Part shown: positions 13,601-27,365 of the stretch, piece by piece | How positions within the stretch are numbered: position 1 is the stretch's first letter | Layout of the letters: the number at the start of each line of letters is the position of its first letter | Origin: Paramecium octaurelia | Lineage: Eukaryota; Ciliophora; Oligohymenophorea; Peniculida; Parameciidae | NCBI GenBank assembly: GCA_905182995.1 | Contig: CAJJDP010000176.1 | Location: forward strand, 31,875-95,874 | Reading direction: 5' to 3' | DNA length: 64,000 nt | The notes under the pieces: model-generated | Database searches by the model: none | Told to the model about the DNA's origin: nothing | The model's input: the letters and a program-made list of their open reading frames with translations, nothing else | Translations under genes and position numbers: made by a program

Positions 13601-16600
13601 AATTCTTTTTGAACCATTTCCAATGTCTTATTGGCTTCATGCAATCTTTCCCATAACCCATCTTCAATGCAAACATCCAAGACCTTCTCCTTCGCCTTGG
13701 CTTGTGTCACTGTGGTTCTCCAAGTTTAATCAACTGTTTTGAATTTCTTGGTTTCAGCTGGCAATTACTTAGCGATGTCTTGTGAATCAAATATGGGTTA
13801 CAAATACATCCATTATTACTAAAATTTAGCCCATTCTTCTAAAATGTCTTGAATCTTCCTCAATGACTTATCCCATTCACTGATTCTTTCTTCAAAGAAT
13901 TTCTTAAACGGAGAGAATACCATAGCTGAAGTATTGATAATGTGTTCATCTAAGACAATTTGAATTTCATCGAACCCTTTGAGAATAAATGTGTTTTTGT
14001 ATTGAACACATTAAAACTTGATATTCTCCCAAGCATTAAGCATATTGTCGAGCATCATTTCTATTTAGTATTCCTTGTTGGCTGTTTCTCCAATATTGAC
14101 CACCTTGTCAATCACATCCATGAATCCATCGTCGAGAATTGTTTAAAAACAAAATCCCTATTCATCAGGGTTGATGACATGATCTAAACCCTTTAATTAA
14201 GACACTTATGTCCAATGTCTAACAGTCATACCTTTCTTCCTAAGAGCTGACAATAAGGGCACTTTTGGTCTAAATTCATCAATCTCTGCTTTTACAGCTT
14301 CAGCAATCTTTTGAATACCGGTCACTTGAATTGTTCTCATAGCAGTCTAGATATTTTTAACACCTTCCTCAACTATCCTTTCACATTCATCAGCATCAAC
14401 ATTCATGAAGTCATCATTCAACCATTATTTAATACCATTCTTAAATTTATAAGTGCTTGACCATAAATCATAATAAGGCTTGAATTCCCTAGACATAGAA
14501 TTCAATTTGGAATAATCAGTTTGTGGTTTATCAAATAATGCTTCTTGCATATTGAATTTACTAGCTTATTCCTAAAATTCACTGATTTACTTCATCACAT
14601 ACTCAACCACTTCAGCCATATCCTTATTCTTACTCACATCTTGATGTTTATGAAACTCTTGGATGGTTCTCTCCAAGTTTTCAATCTACTCTCTAAAATC
14701 TTCTTGTTAAACTTTAGCATCATCTGAGAATTTGACTTTCAATTTCTCCAATTACCCATTTCTCACTTCAACCATCTCCTTTATTTCCTTTGGACTTCCA
14801 AATATCTTCCATCTCCTTTGGAAATCATCCAGTGGAAACCTGTAGTTGAATTCCTCCAACATTTTGAACACATCAAACAATTAATTCATTTTCACCTTCA
14901 TCTTCTCCAACTCCTATGGTAAATTACCAATATATTCCTTTAATATCGTCAACTTTTCTATTGTATCAGGTTCTTCAAGTATTGTCTTCTTGATATCTCC
15001 AAATTCCTAAAATATTCTAATACTAGTATTTCTTGCTCTTCTGGCAATAAGATCAATTAGATTTTTTTAAAGTGCTTGGTACCTTTCAATTAGAATTCCT
15101 TTTGCTTCATTCAAATGAATCTCAAACATCCCTACATGTATGGAATCTAGTATTTCTTCGTTTAATTATTTTTCCTTCTAAGTAGCTTTAATAATTTCAT
15201 CACGAATTGATTCAAATTCTCTTGGAGGATCTTCGAGTTCAATGTCTCTAGCCACATCATCAGGTCTCAATTTTAACACTGGAATGTATTTATTGAATAC
15301 AGTCTTGTATTACTCTAATGGTTTTAAGGCTTCTTCAATTGATGCTTTGATATAATAATAAGTATCCCAAACCCATTTATTTTCATCTGCAAACTTCCTG
15401 GGTCTTTCATTTGGATCTGGTTCAACAGGTTCTTAGATTGGCATCATCGGAGCCTTAATGAAAGTTTCTAGTTTTTGAGATTTATGCAAATCAGACAAGA
15501 TTCTTGGTTCTAAATCTGGAATCTTTGCCATTTCATCAACAGCTTTCTTCATGGCTTGTAATGATATTAAGACATAGAGAGTTGGATTAGTTGTGTATTA
15601 GAAGAAATCATCCTTTGCTAATAGTTCTATCTAAAATAAGGGTAGTTTTCTATCATGACTAAAAACCTAAACTCTATTATCTGCCAGAAATCCATCATCA
15701 TATTTATTCAGTACCCAATCTGTGTTTTTAATATCTACATTTACTGGTATATTGCTTTTGATTGTCTTTTAATATCTATCGAAGTTAGACTTCATAAGTG
15801 TTGTGATTGTGTCTTGCATCATCAATCTAATAACTGTTAGCATGCGCTTCAGTTTACCAAAGTCATAGGTGATTTTAGATGTTTCTTTCATATTGAACCA
15901 TCCCTTTCCGATTTCAGCGAACCTATCTTTGATAATTTTGATCATAGTAGGCACCCAAGTTCCTTTTAATTGATACATCAATGATGTGGTTGCATTCTCT
16001 TACATATGCTTGAATTCATCTAAATGTAATGCACCCTCTCTTTTAGAGAAGTCAAACAAACTCTCTTTTAAAACTTAATTGCATTCATGTCTGATATCTT
16101 ATAAAGCCTTGACAACTTCTTAACTGACATATAGAGTGGAAAATCCAAAATTCTTATTTAATTCATCAAAAGTCAAAGGTTTTCTGATGAATGGTTCATC
16201 ATATTTGAACATCCATTTTTCCATGACTCCTTTGGATGCTTCAAGTTCCATCCAGCCATAATAACGAACATCTTTCTTTTTCTCTTTTGCAGGCAATCTC
16301 AATTTTGGATAGTTCTCATCTTGTTACTCATCATCTAAGTATTTATCGAATATGATTTTATTCATAGTTCTCTGGAAATCCATATTAACTTCAAGAAGTA
16401 ATTAAGTAGTTTCCATAGCTTCTAGTTTCTTGGTCTTTGCATTCTGTTCAATTCGTTTCTTTTATTCATTGTCCAATTCACTGAGATCAAATAAGGACAT
16501 GTTATCAATGTAATAGTTGTATCTAACTAGAGCATCAGCAAATATCCTCTATTAAAATGCATTCTTCAATCTTTTGACATACTTACGTGGATCTTCTGCA

Positions 16601-17290
16601 TCAAAACAAATGTATAATCTATGCAATTCTAATTTAACATCATCTTTCAACCATTTGCCTATAAATTTATCATCCTTGTACTCCAATATTTCCATGTATT
16701 AATATTCATCTCCTCTCAATCCTAAACCTAAAAGGGGATGTTTGATTCCTTCTTCATCCTCTTCTCTCCTTATCCAATCTTCATTACTGTTGTCATCAAA
16801 TGTTGTGTCATCAAAATACTCAAGTTTCAACCACTCTACACTTTAATCCCTTTATTTAAAATCAATTCCAGCTTCTTAAAGCAATCTATTAAAATCAAGA
16901 GATCGAAACTCCTTTCTTTTTCTATCAATAGCCACTTTCCTTGGGACTTCACCAGGAATAGGATCATATGGTAATATCACCTAAAAATGCCACCAAGTAA
17001 TTTACTTTCGGTTCTACACTTGTAACTTGTTCGTTTTTTTGTCTTGTCTTCAACTGATTCCTTGGTACTTGTCGAGATGCTATATCAGATCGCAATTGCT
17101 GTCTACTGGAGCTTGATGTTTGTAACCGTTGCAAGGAGATCGCTTTAGGAATGGTTTATCGACTTATGGTTGTCATGATTAAGTCAGGTGATGGACCCTG
17201 ATTGTAATTCTTCACATTGTACTCACTGGGTAAAGTAGGGTCCAACACTTCAGAAAAGACACCTCTTTGCTTTTATGAAATTTAAGCCAT
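4674..17290 (-). CDS. Axonemal dynein heavy chain (complete)
   Basis: A full motor heavy chain of roughly 4,150-4,190 residues, typical for the family. From the N-terminus: a Gln/Ser-rich leader, then after a 25-nt intron (16981-17005) the tail motif [14 protein letters not shown]; long tail and linker (to about 13000); AAA1 with GPAGTGKT and DEFNR (near 12790-12610); AAA2 with GPTGGGKT (near 11920); AAA3 with GPTGTGKS and VDDLNMP (near 10890-10690); AAA4 with the usual degenerate GGSGRQS (near 9840); coiled-coil stalk with microtubule-binding tip (about 9290-8190); AAA5/6 and the C-terminal domain. The end, after a 23-nt intron (4800-4822), reads [14 protein letters not shown] and closes with FLSLRY, as in axonemal dyneins. 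The N-terminal motif suggests an inner-arm, single-headed type, which is inference. It drives ciliary beating. Start ATG at 17290 is 116 bp from the divergent VHS gene. Further introns probably exist. Confidence 0.95.
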
Positions 17291-17406
17291 TTTTATATAA
17301 AATTTATATATATACAAATATCTCTCATTTTACTATTCTGCTTGACACTTCTTCCATCTATACCCCCTTAATTTTATTATTTTGTAAAATTTAAATTAAA
17401 AATAAG
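17291..17406. promoter_or_regulatory. Short divergent intergenic (bidirectional promoter) region
   Basis: Only 116 bp separate the ATGs of the dynein gene (minus) and the VHS-GAT gene (plus). It is AT-rich and must contain both 5' regions. No specific motif could be assigned. Confidence 0.4.
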
Positions 17407-19363
17407 ATGGAGAATCCTGTCGAGAGAGCAGTCAACGAGGCTACTGCAGACACACTCTAAATGCCAGATTAGAAACTAATGAAATAAGTAGCTGACCTTG
17501 TCAACCAAAGAGCAGATTAGTAAGATTGTAATTCAAACCATAGATCGAAATTTGCAGTCTAGGCCATTGGCAAGAGACTCATGCAGCTTCGTAATGGCAA
17601 GGTTTAAGCCCTTACCATGGAGCTCATCGAATATCTTGCATTCACTTGCGAAACACCCTTCTACACTTAGATAGCTACCAATGACTTTCTGCAAAGACTC
17701 AACACCCTCCTCAACCCATAAATGAATGCTCAAGTAATTCGCTCATTTTACACCCAATAGATGCAACAAAGATTACTCTAAGTAATCGCAGTACTCAAGG
17801 CACTTATGCAATCACACCAGGATCTATTTCCTGCCTTCTTCCAATTTTTGCAAAAGATTGCTCCTAAACGTAACTGTCTTCTAGCATCTGCATTTTAGAT
17901 CAACTACCCAACAATTACGAAAGCAAATATGCAGTACTCAGAAAGGCACAACCAGCATACTCTTCAGGAGCAAGAGTCAACAGTTTAGGATCTGTAATAA
18001 TTTCTATTTGATTCCCAAAGGGCAACTCCAAAAATGATAAACTTAGACGCGATCTAGAAATTGTTAAATCCAACATCACACTGACCAATGTAATCGGAAT
18101 TCTTAATCCTAGGAAATCATTGACAATGCAAATCCATAAGAGGACGCAAGCAAAAACGAAATCCTTAAAGACATGACTACCACTTTGAGAGGAGTCGAAG
18201 AAAAACTCAGAAAGTAAGGGTCTTTCTTCTAAGTAGTTTAATCACTGATATGGGAAACAATGATGAGGGGTTGATGAACTTTTGCTTAGAATTGAATGAT
18301 GACTTACTCAAAGTATTCTGTTGAATAATTTATTAGACTTTTACGCGATATGAAGTGTTGAAGAAGCATAAGAAACCTGATCCTTTCAAACCTGAACAGC
18401 CATAATAACAATAATAACAAGTGCCTCAATCCCAAACTTAATAACAAGGACCATTCCAATAATAACAGAGTCCTTTCAGTATTTCTCCACCCATGTAAGT
18501 TCCAGCTCAACAATAATAAATTCAGCCTCCTCCATAACCAAAGCCTCAATAAATCGATTTGTTAAATTTATTTGAATACGATCCAAAAACAGAAGCATAA
18601 TAAAAAGGGCCATAACCTACATAAAACATGTAAAATTTAATTTTAACAGCAACAAAGGCTTGATTTGATCGAACTCGATCTTCCAAATCCTTTAAATGAA
18701 ATTCTTAAAAAAGAATCACAAGTTCCACCAGTATCTTAAGTGCCACCAGTATCTTAAGTGCCACCAGTGTCTTAAATTCCACCTATGTAATAATTTGGAT
18801 AACCGCCAATATAATAATCTTAACTTTATGGGCAACCTCCTATTTCACAAATTTAATAGCAATCTAATTATTCTGCTTTGAACGCATTTCCGTAATAATA
18901 ATAATATCCTCCTTAATAATAATAATATCCTCCATAATAATTATAATATCCTTTTTAATAATAGCAATATCCTCCTTAACAATAGCAATATCCTCCTTAA
19001 CAATAGTAATATCCTCCTTAACAATAACAATATCCCCAATAATAAAATGTATTAATTTATTTTATTGAAAGTTACAATAGTTATATTAACAATAATAGTT
19101 TGGACAATAACCAATACAGTATTAAGCATTCTAAAAGTAGCCAACTTAAGCTGTTTCATACTAATAAACTCAACCCTATCAACAATAAGGTTTTCCTCAA
19201 TAATAATATCCAGTGATTAGCAGTAAAACGCGTTGATATAATTATTTTAGATGTTTCTGTACAATAAAAGAAACCAGAAAACGAATTTGACAATATACTT
19301 AATTTGGCAGTAGGATAAAAACAATAACCATAGTAGCAATAATAGAAGTTAGACTTTATTTGA
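17407..19363 (+). CDS. VHS-GAT domain protein (TOM1/ESCRT-0-like) with Gln/Pro-rich tail
   Basis: Read with eight short introns (20-29 nt), the gene gives a clean 583-residue protein. Residues about 1-130 form a VHS domain: MENPVERAVNEAT at the start, then KFAVQAIGKRL and NGKVQALTMELIEYLA. A GAT-like helical region follows (DLEIVKSNITLTNEIIDNA; LRGVEEKLRK; ELNDDLLK). The second half is a Gln/Pro/Tyr-rich tail with two tandem repeats and ends with EFDNILNLA, a clathrin-box-like short motif, then a poly-Gln stretch. VHS-GAT proteins bind ubiquitinated cargo and clathrin on endosomes. Most Gln codons in the tail are TAA, so a standard-code reading would call it non-coding. The last intron (28 nt) lies after PVIS. 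It lies head to head with the dynein gene and tail to tail with the OLA1 gene (79 bp). Confidence 0.85.
18722..18784 (+). repeat. 18-nt tandem repeat coding PPVSQV
   Basis: Three consecutive 18-nt units plus a partial fourth, inside the VHS-GAT gene. Each unit encodes a six-residue Pro-Pro-Val-Ser-Gln-Val step. Units differ by single bases. Confidence 0.85.
18893..19045 (+). repeat. 21-nt tandem repeat coding QQQQYPP
   Basis: About seven units of TAATAATAATAATATCCTCC-like sequence encode QQQQYPP in the tail of the VHS-GAT protein. Gln codons vary among TAA, TAG and CAA, while reading phase is kept, which supports translation of TAA/TAG as Gln. Confidence 0.85.
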
Positions 19364-19442
19364 TATATTTATAGTTTAAAAATATATAATATAAGACTAT
19401 TATTGCACTCTAAAATAACTAAATATAAATATACAAATAGAC

Positions 19443-20633
19443 TCACTTAAATGATTTAGTTTTAAAGTGTATAATATCTCCATCTTTAACAATATAATCT
19501 TTTCCTTCTTTTGAAAACTTCTTTTCATAATTATCCAAGGCATTATCTCCTAGCTTTTTAAACTTATCAAACGACATAACCTCTGCATTAACGAATCCCT
19601 TATTATTATTATAAGAAAATACTTTTTCAAAATCTGAATGAATGGCAGCAGCAGCTTGAGGAGCTTTAATGTTTTTCTTGACAGTCCAACTTCTAACTTC
19701 ATCAGAACCAACAGTGAAGAATCTAATCAAGCCTAATAAGTCGTATCCCGCAATAATAATTTGATCTAATAATTATTATTACTCCTGATTTTCAACAGAG
19801 TAATAGACTATTTTGCTATCTGGACTATTTTTGGTTACCCATTATTCAATAGGTTTTGCATACTTATTTTATTTCTTAGCAACATAGGCATCATGATCTT
19901 CTTTGGATAAATTAATTAAGTAAATGGATGGCTTTGCAGTTAACAATTGAATTTTCCTTAATTGTATTTATTCTTAATCAGTCCATTTTTGATATCGGAC
20001 CCATTATTTCTTTTTTAATAGTTCATCGCATTTTTACAAGACTTTATATTATTCTACCATTTCTCTAGCTTCAACTGAAACATTTTTATTAGCTTCATAC
20101 TTTTTAATTTTTTTGCTGAATTCGTCGACTCGCTTTGATACAAATTGATAATCCTTAGCCATTAATTCTTCTGAAATAATTTATAAATCTCTTATTGGAT
20201 CCATGGTGCCTTCAGTATGTACAATTTTCTCTTTCTCAAATGCTCTCACAACCTGATACAGCCCATCCACAGCCTGAATGTGAGCCAAAAATTCATTTCC
20301 TAATCCATATCCTTCCGATGCTCCCTTCACTAGACTAGTATCGCAATGATTATGATGATTACCCTGCAATATCGATGATGCTTAGAGTAGAGAAGACCTG
20401 TGACTTGGGTTTGAAAATCTAACATAGATAATCAAATCTGGGATCAGGGACTTTGACTACTGCCTAATTTGGATCAATGGTACAAAATGGGAAGTTTTCA
20501 GCTGGCACAGATTGTTTACTAAGCATGTTGAATGTAGAACTCTTTATAGAAATTAATTGGTTACCTTACCAACGTTGGCCATGCCCACAATTCCCATTTT
20601 CAAACTTGAACTTAAACGAGTCAATTAGGCCAT
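19443..20633 (-). CDS. OLA1: OLA1/YchF-type Obg-family ATPase/GTPase
   Basis: With two introns removed (23 nt after the P-loop NVGK; 28 nt at 20335-20362) the gene gives 379 residues, close to the family's usual 390. Motifs: a lead of [14 protein letters not shown] as in eukaryotic OLA1, P-loop GMANVGKS (G1), FPFCTIDPN (the family's NFPF-TI-PN switch), DIAG then [16 protein letters not shown] (G3 and following), and a C-terminal TGS domain ([27 protein letters not shown]). Members bind ribosomes and usually prefer ATP to GTP; they are soluble cytosolic proteins. ATG 20633 is favoured because it supplies the conserved lead; a second in-frame ATG begins at MGIVG. The start is only 10 bp from the first ATG of the divergent kinase gene. 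Confidence 0.93.
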
Positions 20634-20643
20634 TAATAAATTT

Positions 20644-22134
<1,491 letters not shown>

Positions 22135-22170
22135 TTTTATATTATTATATTGATAAATTGGTTTCACTAT

Positions 22171-23202
22171 ATGAAAAAGACTTATAACTTAAAAATTGAA
22201 TTAAATAGCTCAAGTTCTTCGGAGAGAACTTCCCCTTACTTAGACAGTGATGGCTAGTATAATATTCATAAGCTATTCAAGGGAATATTATGATTATTTT
22301 GATGTAATTAAAATTGATAATATAACTTATGGTGAAGTCAGTGCTAAAAGATGTGGTAGGATCACTATGGAAGATAGGGTATATCATAATTGGAATATCT
22401 CACTAGTTTTAAGCAATTGCGGACTTTGATGGAAAATAATAGTAATTTTATTTTGGGGTCTTTGATGGTCATGGGGGGTCTTATGTAGCCAAGTTACTTC
22501 GAGAACAACTGCATTCTCATTTAAAAAATAATAAGTTTTTCAATATTGATATTGAATAAGCTATTTTAGAAAGTATTCATCAATTTATATTTCTCCAAAA
22601 TTAGGTTTTAATTAAATGAATATTGATATTCTTAAATAATAACATCTGTTGATGAAAGATGGAGGTTCAACTGCTTTGTGTGTTATCAATGTAGGTAAAG
22701 AGTTATTTGTAATCAATGTTGGTGACAGTGCCTGCGTATTAATTGATAAAGATTTCTAAATAACTAAATTAAATTAGGAACATAAGCCTGATAGATTGGA
22801 TGAATCAAAAAGAATTACAGACAACAATGGATTCGTTTTGACCATTAAGTATAAACACAATTAAAAAGAAATTAGGCTAGAATTAATGGTGAATTGGCAG
22901 TGAGTAGATCATTTGGTGATCCAAAATACATAGAACATGGATTAACTGCTATTCCTGAAATCACCAAGTTGCAATTGAATGAGAACTCTAAATATTTAAT
23001 TCTAGCCACTGATGGATTTTGGGATGTGATAACTAATCAAATTCTCCAAAAGTTGCTGATAAATTGGGACAACTTTAAAGAAAAAGAAGGTTTATCCCAA
23101 TATTTACTGGAATCAGCCTTAAAATAACAGACTAATTATAAAAAAGACAATATGACAATCATCATCATTGATTTAATTATTTATTTCAATAAATTATAAT
23201 GA
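22171..23202 (+). CDS. PP2C-type Ser/Thr protein phosphatase
   Basis: Four introns (25, 28, 32 and 32 nt) restore a single 304-residue frame, a minimal PP2C length. Motifs in order: RITMEDR, FYFGVFDGHGGSYVAK (metal-binding Asp and Gly), KDGGSTALCV, NVGDSACVL, NGELAVSRSFGDPKY, ILATDGFWDV and KDNMTIIIIDL. The enzyme removes phosphate from Ser/Thr using two Mn/Mg ions. In the RING/KING position before GELAVSRSFGD the likely splice gives Lys instead of the usual Arg, so the last intron edge is slightly uncertain. The first intron, just after LDSDG, joins a Ser-rich lead to the catalytic core. It starts 36 bp after the CDPK stop, on the same strand. Confidence 0.9.
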
Positions 23203-23300
23203 TTTACATTATATGATAATAATTTTGATCTATTCAGTAGTATTAATTTTGAATAGAATAATCTTCATATGTTTATCTGTATTATATGTGACATATATCA

Positions 23301-24251
23301 ATGATTGAACAAATCAAAGATGGAATAAGCATTTTTATCACACTCTTAGGTAATAAAAATTATTTTTAATCTTGAATATAAGAAAATGTCATTAAATCCC
23401 TATATTCAAATTTATGAAAATAGGAAAACTTATATCTATATTGAGTTAATGCATTCAAATAAGGAATTGTATTTTGGATTTCTATTTGGATAAAATTTTT
23501 ATAATATTAATTATCTTGTAAATGACTTAGGAAACTTTGAGATAGTTGGCTAGATAACTTAATAAAAACAAGTTTCTTGTAATAGTTTTTTCATTGAAAT
23601 TAGATTGCAAAACCTGCCACAGACGTATTTTAATGTGTTTAGGCTTTTATTTTATTGGTTAAAGGAGTAAAAATATAGGATTGGCTTTTGGCATAATTAT
23701 TGATGAGCTGTAGCTTACCCTAAATGGTGGAGACTATTATTGAAAAGAAAATTGATTATGCAAATATTATTTTGTGCAAAAAGCTTTATCAATTAATACC
23801 ACAATAGCAAAATTCTTTAGGGAAACTTATATACTAATTAATAAGTTAAAGTTTAAATTTTTTGGAAGGTGAAAGAGGCAAGTCTTAGAGAAGCAAAAGC
23901 ACTATTCTAAGGCACGAACCAAGCATTTATGGTAACAGCATGAATAAAATCATTTAATGTTAAAATAAGAATGCTACTAATTTAAGATGTAAGGAGGATT
24001 TACAAAAAATATTTTAACATAGAAAAATCATAAAGAATTAAAAAATTAAGGAGGAAGATGAGAAGAAATTTGAATAATTAAAAGAAAAAATGAAAAAAAT
24101 TAATAAAAATAGTTATTTTATATCTCCTAGAAAAATATAATTTGAATAATAGGAAAAGATAATTCTCAGCAATAATAATTCAGAAAGACAATTTATCCAT
24201 AACAAGCAAATGAGATCCCTAAGATCTTTCAGATCTTCATTTTACGATTGA
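23301..24251 (+). pseudogene. Decayed protein-kinase gene (or kinase gene with unresolved introns)
   Basis: Pieces resembling a CDPK/CAMK kinase appear in order but not in one frame. Near 23380-23480 a stretch like NPYIQIYENRKTYIYIELM matches the N-lobe 'HPNI..Y......yiv.EL' region. Near 23870-23925 LREAKALFQGTNQAF resembles the last kinase helix. From 23940 an open frame to TGA 24249-24251 encodes a basic coiled tail of 103 residues (KEDLQKIF; EKKFEQLKEKMKKINKN; RSLRSFRSSFYD). No glycine loop, HRD or DFG motif could be found in any frame, which favours a pseudogene related to the CDPK just upstream. An active gene cannot be excluded without RNA data. Confidence 0.4.
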
Positions 24252-24313
24252 ATAAAGCAACCTAAACTAATGATTTTGTTTTACTTTATATTATATATTA
24301 ATATAAAATAATA

Positions 24314-26007
24314 TCATTCTTCTTAATGCTTTTTTAAAAGGTCTGTATTAGTAGGATCATTTTAGAGTGGTTGGATCTATTCTAAGTCTTTAGAATTGAT
24401 TTCCTTCTCCTCTAAGTGGACTTAGTCATCTTGCATAGTTAATATTTCAAAATCTTCATCTTTTAAATTCAGTTCAAACGGTTTCTAACTATCTTCTTTG
24501 GCATGATTGTTATTGTCCTCCTACTTTATTATATTCATTCCAACGGTACTTGCTTTTCTTGATACCACATCTTTTTTTAATTAATAATCTTAACTTTCAA
24601 CATTGGGCAACTATTATAAGAAGTAGATCTTACTATTTGATTAGACTTATAGTTTTAATCCTGTATAATAATGCTATTTTCTAGTTTGGATTAATTCTCC
24701 TCTTTGTTTACTATTGAATCCATGGTTAGAGTTGGAAATGGAATACCAACTGAGTGAAATTTAGAAATAAACTTATTTGAATACTAGGTTTAGAGTATAA
24801 ATTGAATCCTGGAGAGTTCATAAATTTAATTCGAAATAGTGAGTTTCATCTCTCCGATTCTCTTAAGTTTTTCATAATATGGAAAGAATAAGTTTAAGTT
24901 AAGTAGTTTTCCATTATTTTCAACTCTAATGATTTTGCCAAATATATTTTTTATTATTTTAACATTCTTGAATTCAGGATAATACATTGCTATTACATGA
25001 TTAACTGCCTCAAATTACATATAGCTTTGATTCATTAGAACTACTATGTAAGATAATAATAAGAGAGTAGAAGCTATAGATCCAGAATCTGCCAATATCT
25101 CACTTATTTTTGGATAGGTTATTTGAGAAATAGTTTAAATTTAATCAACTTTATAATAGAAGACAGCATAAGTTTCGTAACCCAATTTTTTTCCAAAATA
25201 CTCTTTATTCATAGAGTTGCCTGTCACTTAATAATCAGTGATGTATTCGTAATCATCGAAACTTTCAAACAAAAACCCTTAATCTACCTATGTATCTGAG
25301 ATCTTCGTATTTACCTAAGCATAGAATGTACTGTCTTTTGTTAAGGGAATGACCAGCTCTTTGTCAATATTATCCAAAGTAACAGCATTAGTATTAAATT
25401 CTTTTTTATATTATTTGATAATTAATGTGTTAGTTTATTGATCAAAGAAATTTTGAATAGTTTCATTATCAGCACATTTCTATCCTTCTTATAAATAGAC
25501 ACCCAAACACTAACCAAAAACAACCATCATTTCTATTTAAGGGTTTTCAGCTGTGAGTTCACTACTTGTTTGTATGGTAAGGTTTTGAAGTTCAACGATG
25601 TTGAAATTAAACATGTTGGTTTTTTTCTTATATTGTTAGGGATATCCTTTATCGGGTGATTGGCCATTAACGAAATAATAAATAACAGGTTAAAGAATGA
25701 CAGCTTCTGGATTAAATGGATCGATTGATGTGTATGAATATTTCCTCATTTCTATTTGCATAAAACTCTCATTAAGTTCCAATTTGTAATCCTGCACAAA
25801 ATTAGATAAGGTAGTAACTTTAGGCAAAATTTATCCTTATTGCCACTGAACCAACATATACATCAGATATGAAAAACTCAATCCATAAAGCAAAACTGAC
25901 ATCACTCCCCCTTAAACAGTTTTGTATTCTGATGTTGAATATTAAATATTGGGTTAGAAGGAAACTCCGAATTAGTCTAAGCTTTTGATAAACTTTATCA
26001 TGTTCAT
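24314..26007 (-). CDS. Two-TM protein of unknown function (ciliate-type)
   Basis: One 23-nt intron (after YKSNQI) yields a clean 556-residue protein. Residues 1-30 include LDQFGVSFQPNIQYST, followed by a hydrophobic segment with MSVLLYGLSFSYLMYMLV (first membrane span). A large hydrophilic, probably non-cytosolic region of about 300 residues carries QSPDKGYPQQYK and CLGVYLQEGQKC. A second span (STLLLLSYIVVLM) follows about 120 residues later, then a charged Gln/Lys/Glu-rich tail of about 200 residues ending in KKHQEE. The pattern (short N-terminal tail, two spans, long acidic C-terminal tail) suggests a surface or endomembrane protein with both ends inside. I do not recognise a named domain. 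It is divergent from the trichocyst gene (86 bp between starts). Confidence 0.75.
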
Positions 26008-26093
26008 TTAATACAAAATTCAAGTTTGTTTAAATATTATTATTAAATTAAACCTTGAATGTTGGAAATTCGTTTTTAATATATAATAAATTA

Positions 26094-27234
26094 ATGAAGG
26101 TCATCCTCATAGCATTATTGTTAACTTTCAGCATGGCAGCTCATTTTGATAAAAAAACAATTCATAAGCATATTGAAGACTTGCACAAATCTAAATGGGG
26201 ATAAACTTTGTTGTCTATGATGGCATTACATTCATAATCACAAGGACCTGTTGATGAATTAGTCTAGGCTATAGAAGACTTGGTTGCTGACTTACAAGAA
26301 GAATTAGATGTTTTGGAATTTAATTTCGGACAAAGAACAAATGAACATCACAAAATCGTGACAACTTTGGAATAAGAAATCAATTAGGCTTTCGTTGATT
26401 ATCAAAGAACTTAAGACACACTTGAAAACTTACTTTACCCAAGAAGAGAAAATTTAAAAAATAAAATTGAACAAATTCAAGAGTATTAGGAGGCTAATAG
26501 GTATAAATATTAAATTACAACCATCTAGAAAGATATTGGCTGAAGCTTAATTAAAGAGAGAAAATGAGAAAGAAGAATTTGAAGCCTAACTTGCAGATTT
26601 TAATTCAGCTGTTGAATCAACAGATCAAGCTTTAGAATTACTTTACAGCTTAAGAAACTAATCTCTTGGATAAGTTTCAACATCAAACATAAGAAAAATT
26701 CATGTTCAATTAAACATGATTGAATAAAGAATCAGAGCTCATAGCAAACATGGACCCTTAATAAAGGCTTTAATTTAATTGGCAAATGAATAAAATTTCT
26801 CAAATTAAGATATCGTTGGAACCATCTTAGACAAATTGAATGAATTTAGAAATGCTGTCGTAGATGCAATCAATGATGCCACAGCACAAGAAGCTAAAGA
26901 TCAATAAGAATTTGAGGAAAGAGTAGAACAATTAGATCATGAATTTTCAGAATTTGGTAAATAAATCAGTAAAATCACAGTCGACTTAGAAGCTACCATA
27001 AGTATGTCTTAAATCTAATTATTAGCTAAAATCAATGAATTAACTGAATACTCTGCCTAAAGAGATGCAGATAGATAAAGATTCTAATCTCAATTAAACA
27101 TTGAAAATGATAGTTATGCTGAGGAAACTAAAATATATTAAGATATGAAAAATGAGTACATCAGAGAATAAGAAGTTGCTGAATCTGCTGAAAAGGTTGT
27201 TAGAAGCGCTGATTTTTCAAATATTAAGATATGA
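26094..27234 (+). CDS. Trichocyst matrix protein (TMP) family precursor
   Basis: With one 28-nt intron (26501-26528) the gene encodes 370 residues. It starts with a signal peptide (MKVILIALLLTFSMAA) and continues as a heptad-rich, acidic coiled-coil protein with almost no Cys: DLVADLQEELDVLEFNF, EKEEFEAQLADFNSAVEST, LELLYSLRN, HSKHGPLIKALIQLA and VDLEATISMSQ. This architecture matches the small acidic precursors that are cut into pairs of mature chains and crystallise inside Paramecium trichocysts, the defensive exocytotic organelles. Processing sites cannot be fixed from sequence alone; the LLYPRREN region is one candidate. The subfamily was not assigned. These proteins come from large co-expressed gene families. 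Confidence 0.85.
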
Positions 27235-27365
27235 TAATTATTTTATTACAAACTCATCAATCAAAGAATAACATCAATAAATATAATGTAATTCCTTATA
27301 TCATTTATTTATTATTTTATCGAATATGAATTTTAACTTCAAACTATTCTATAATCATATTAATT

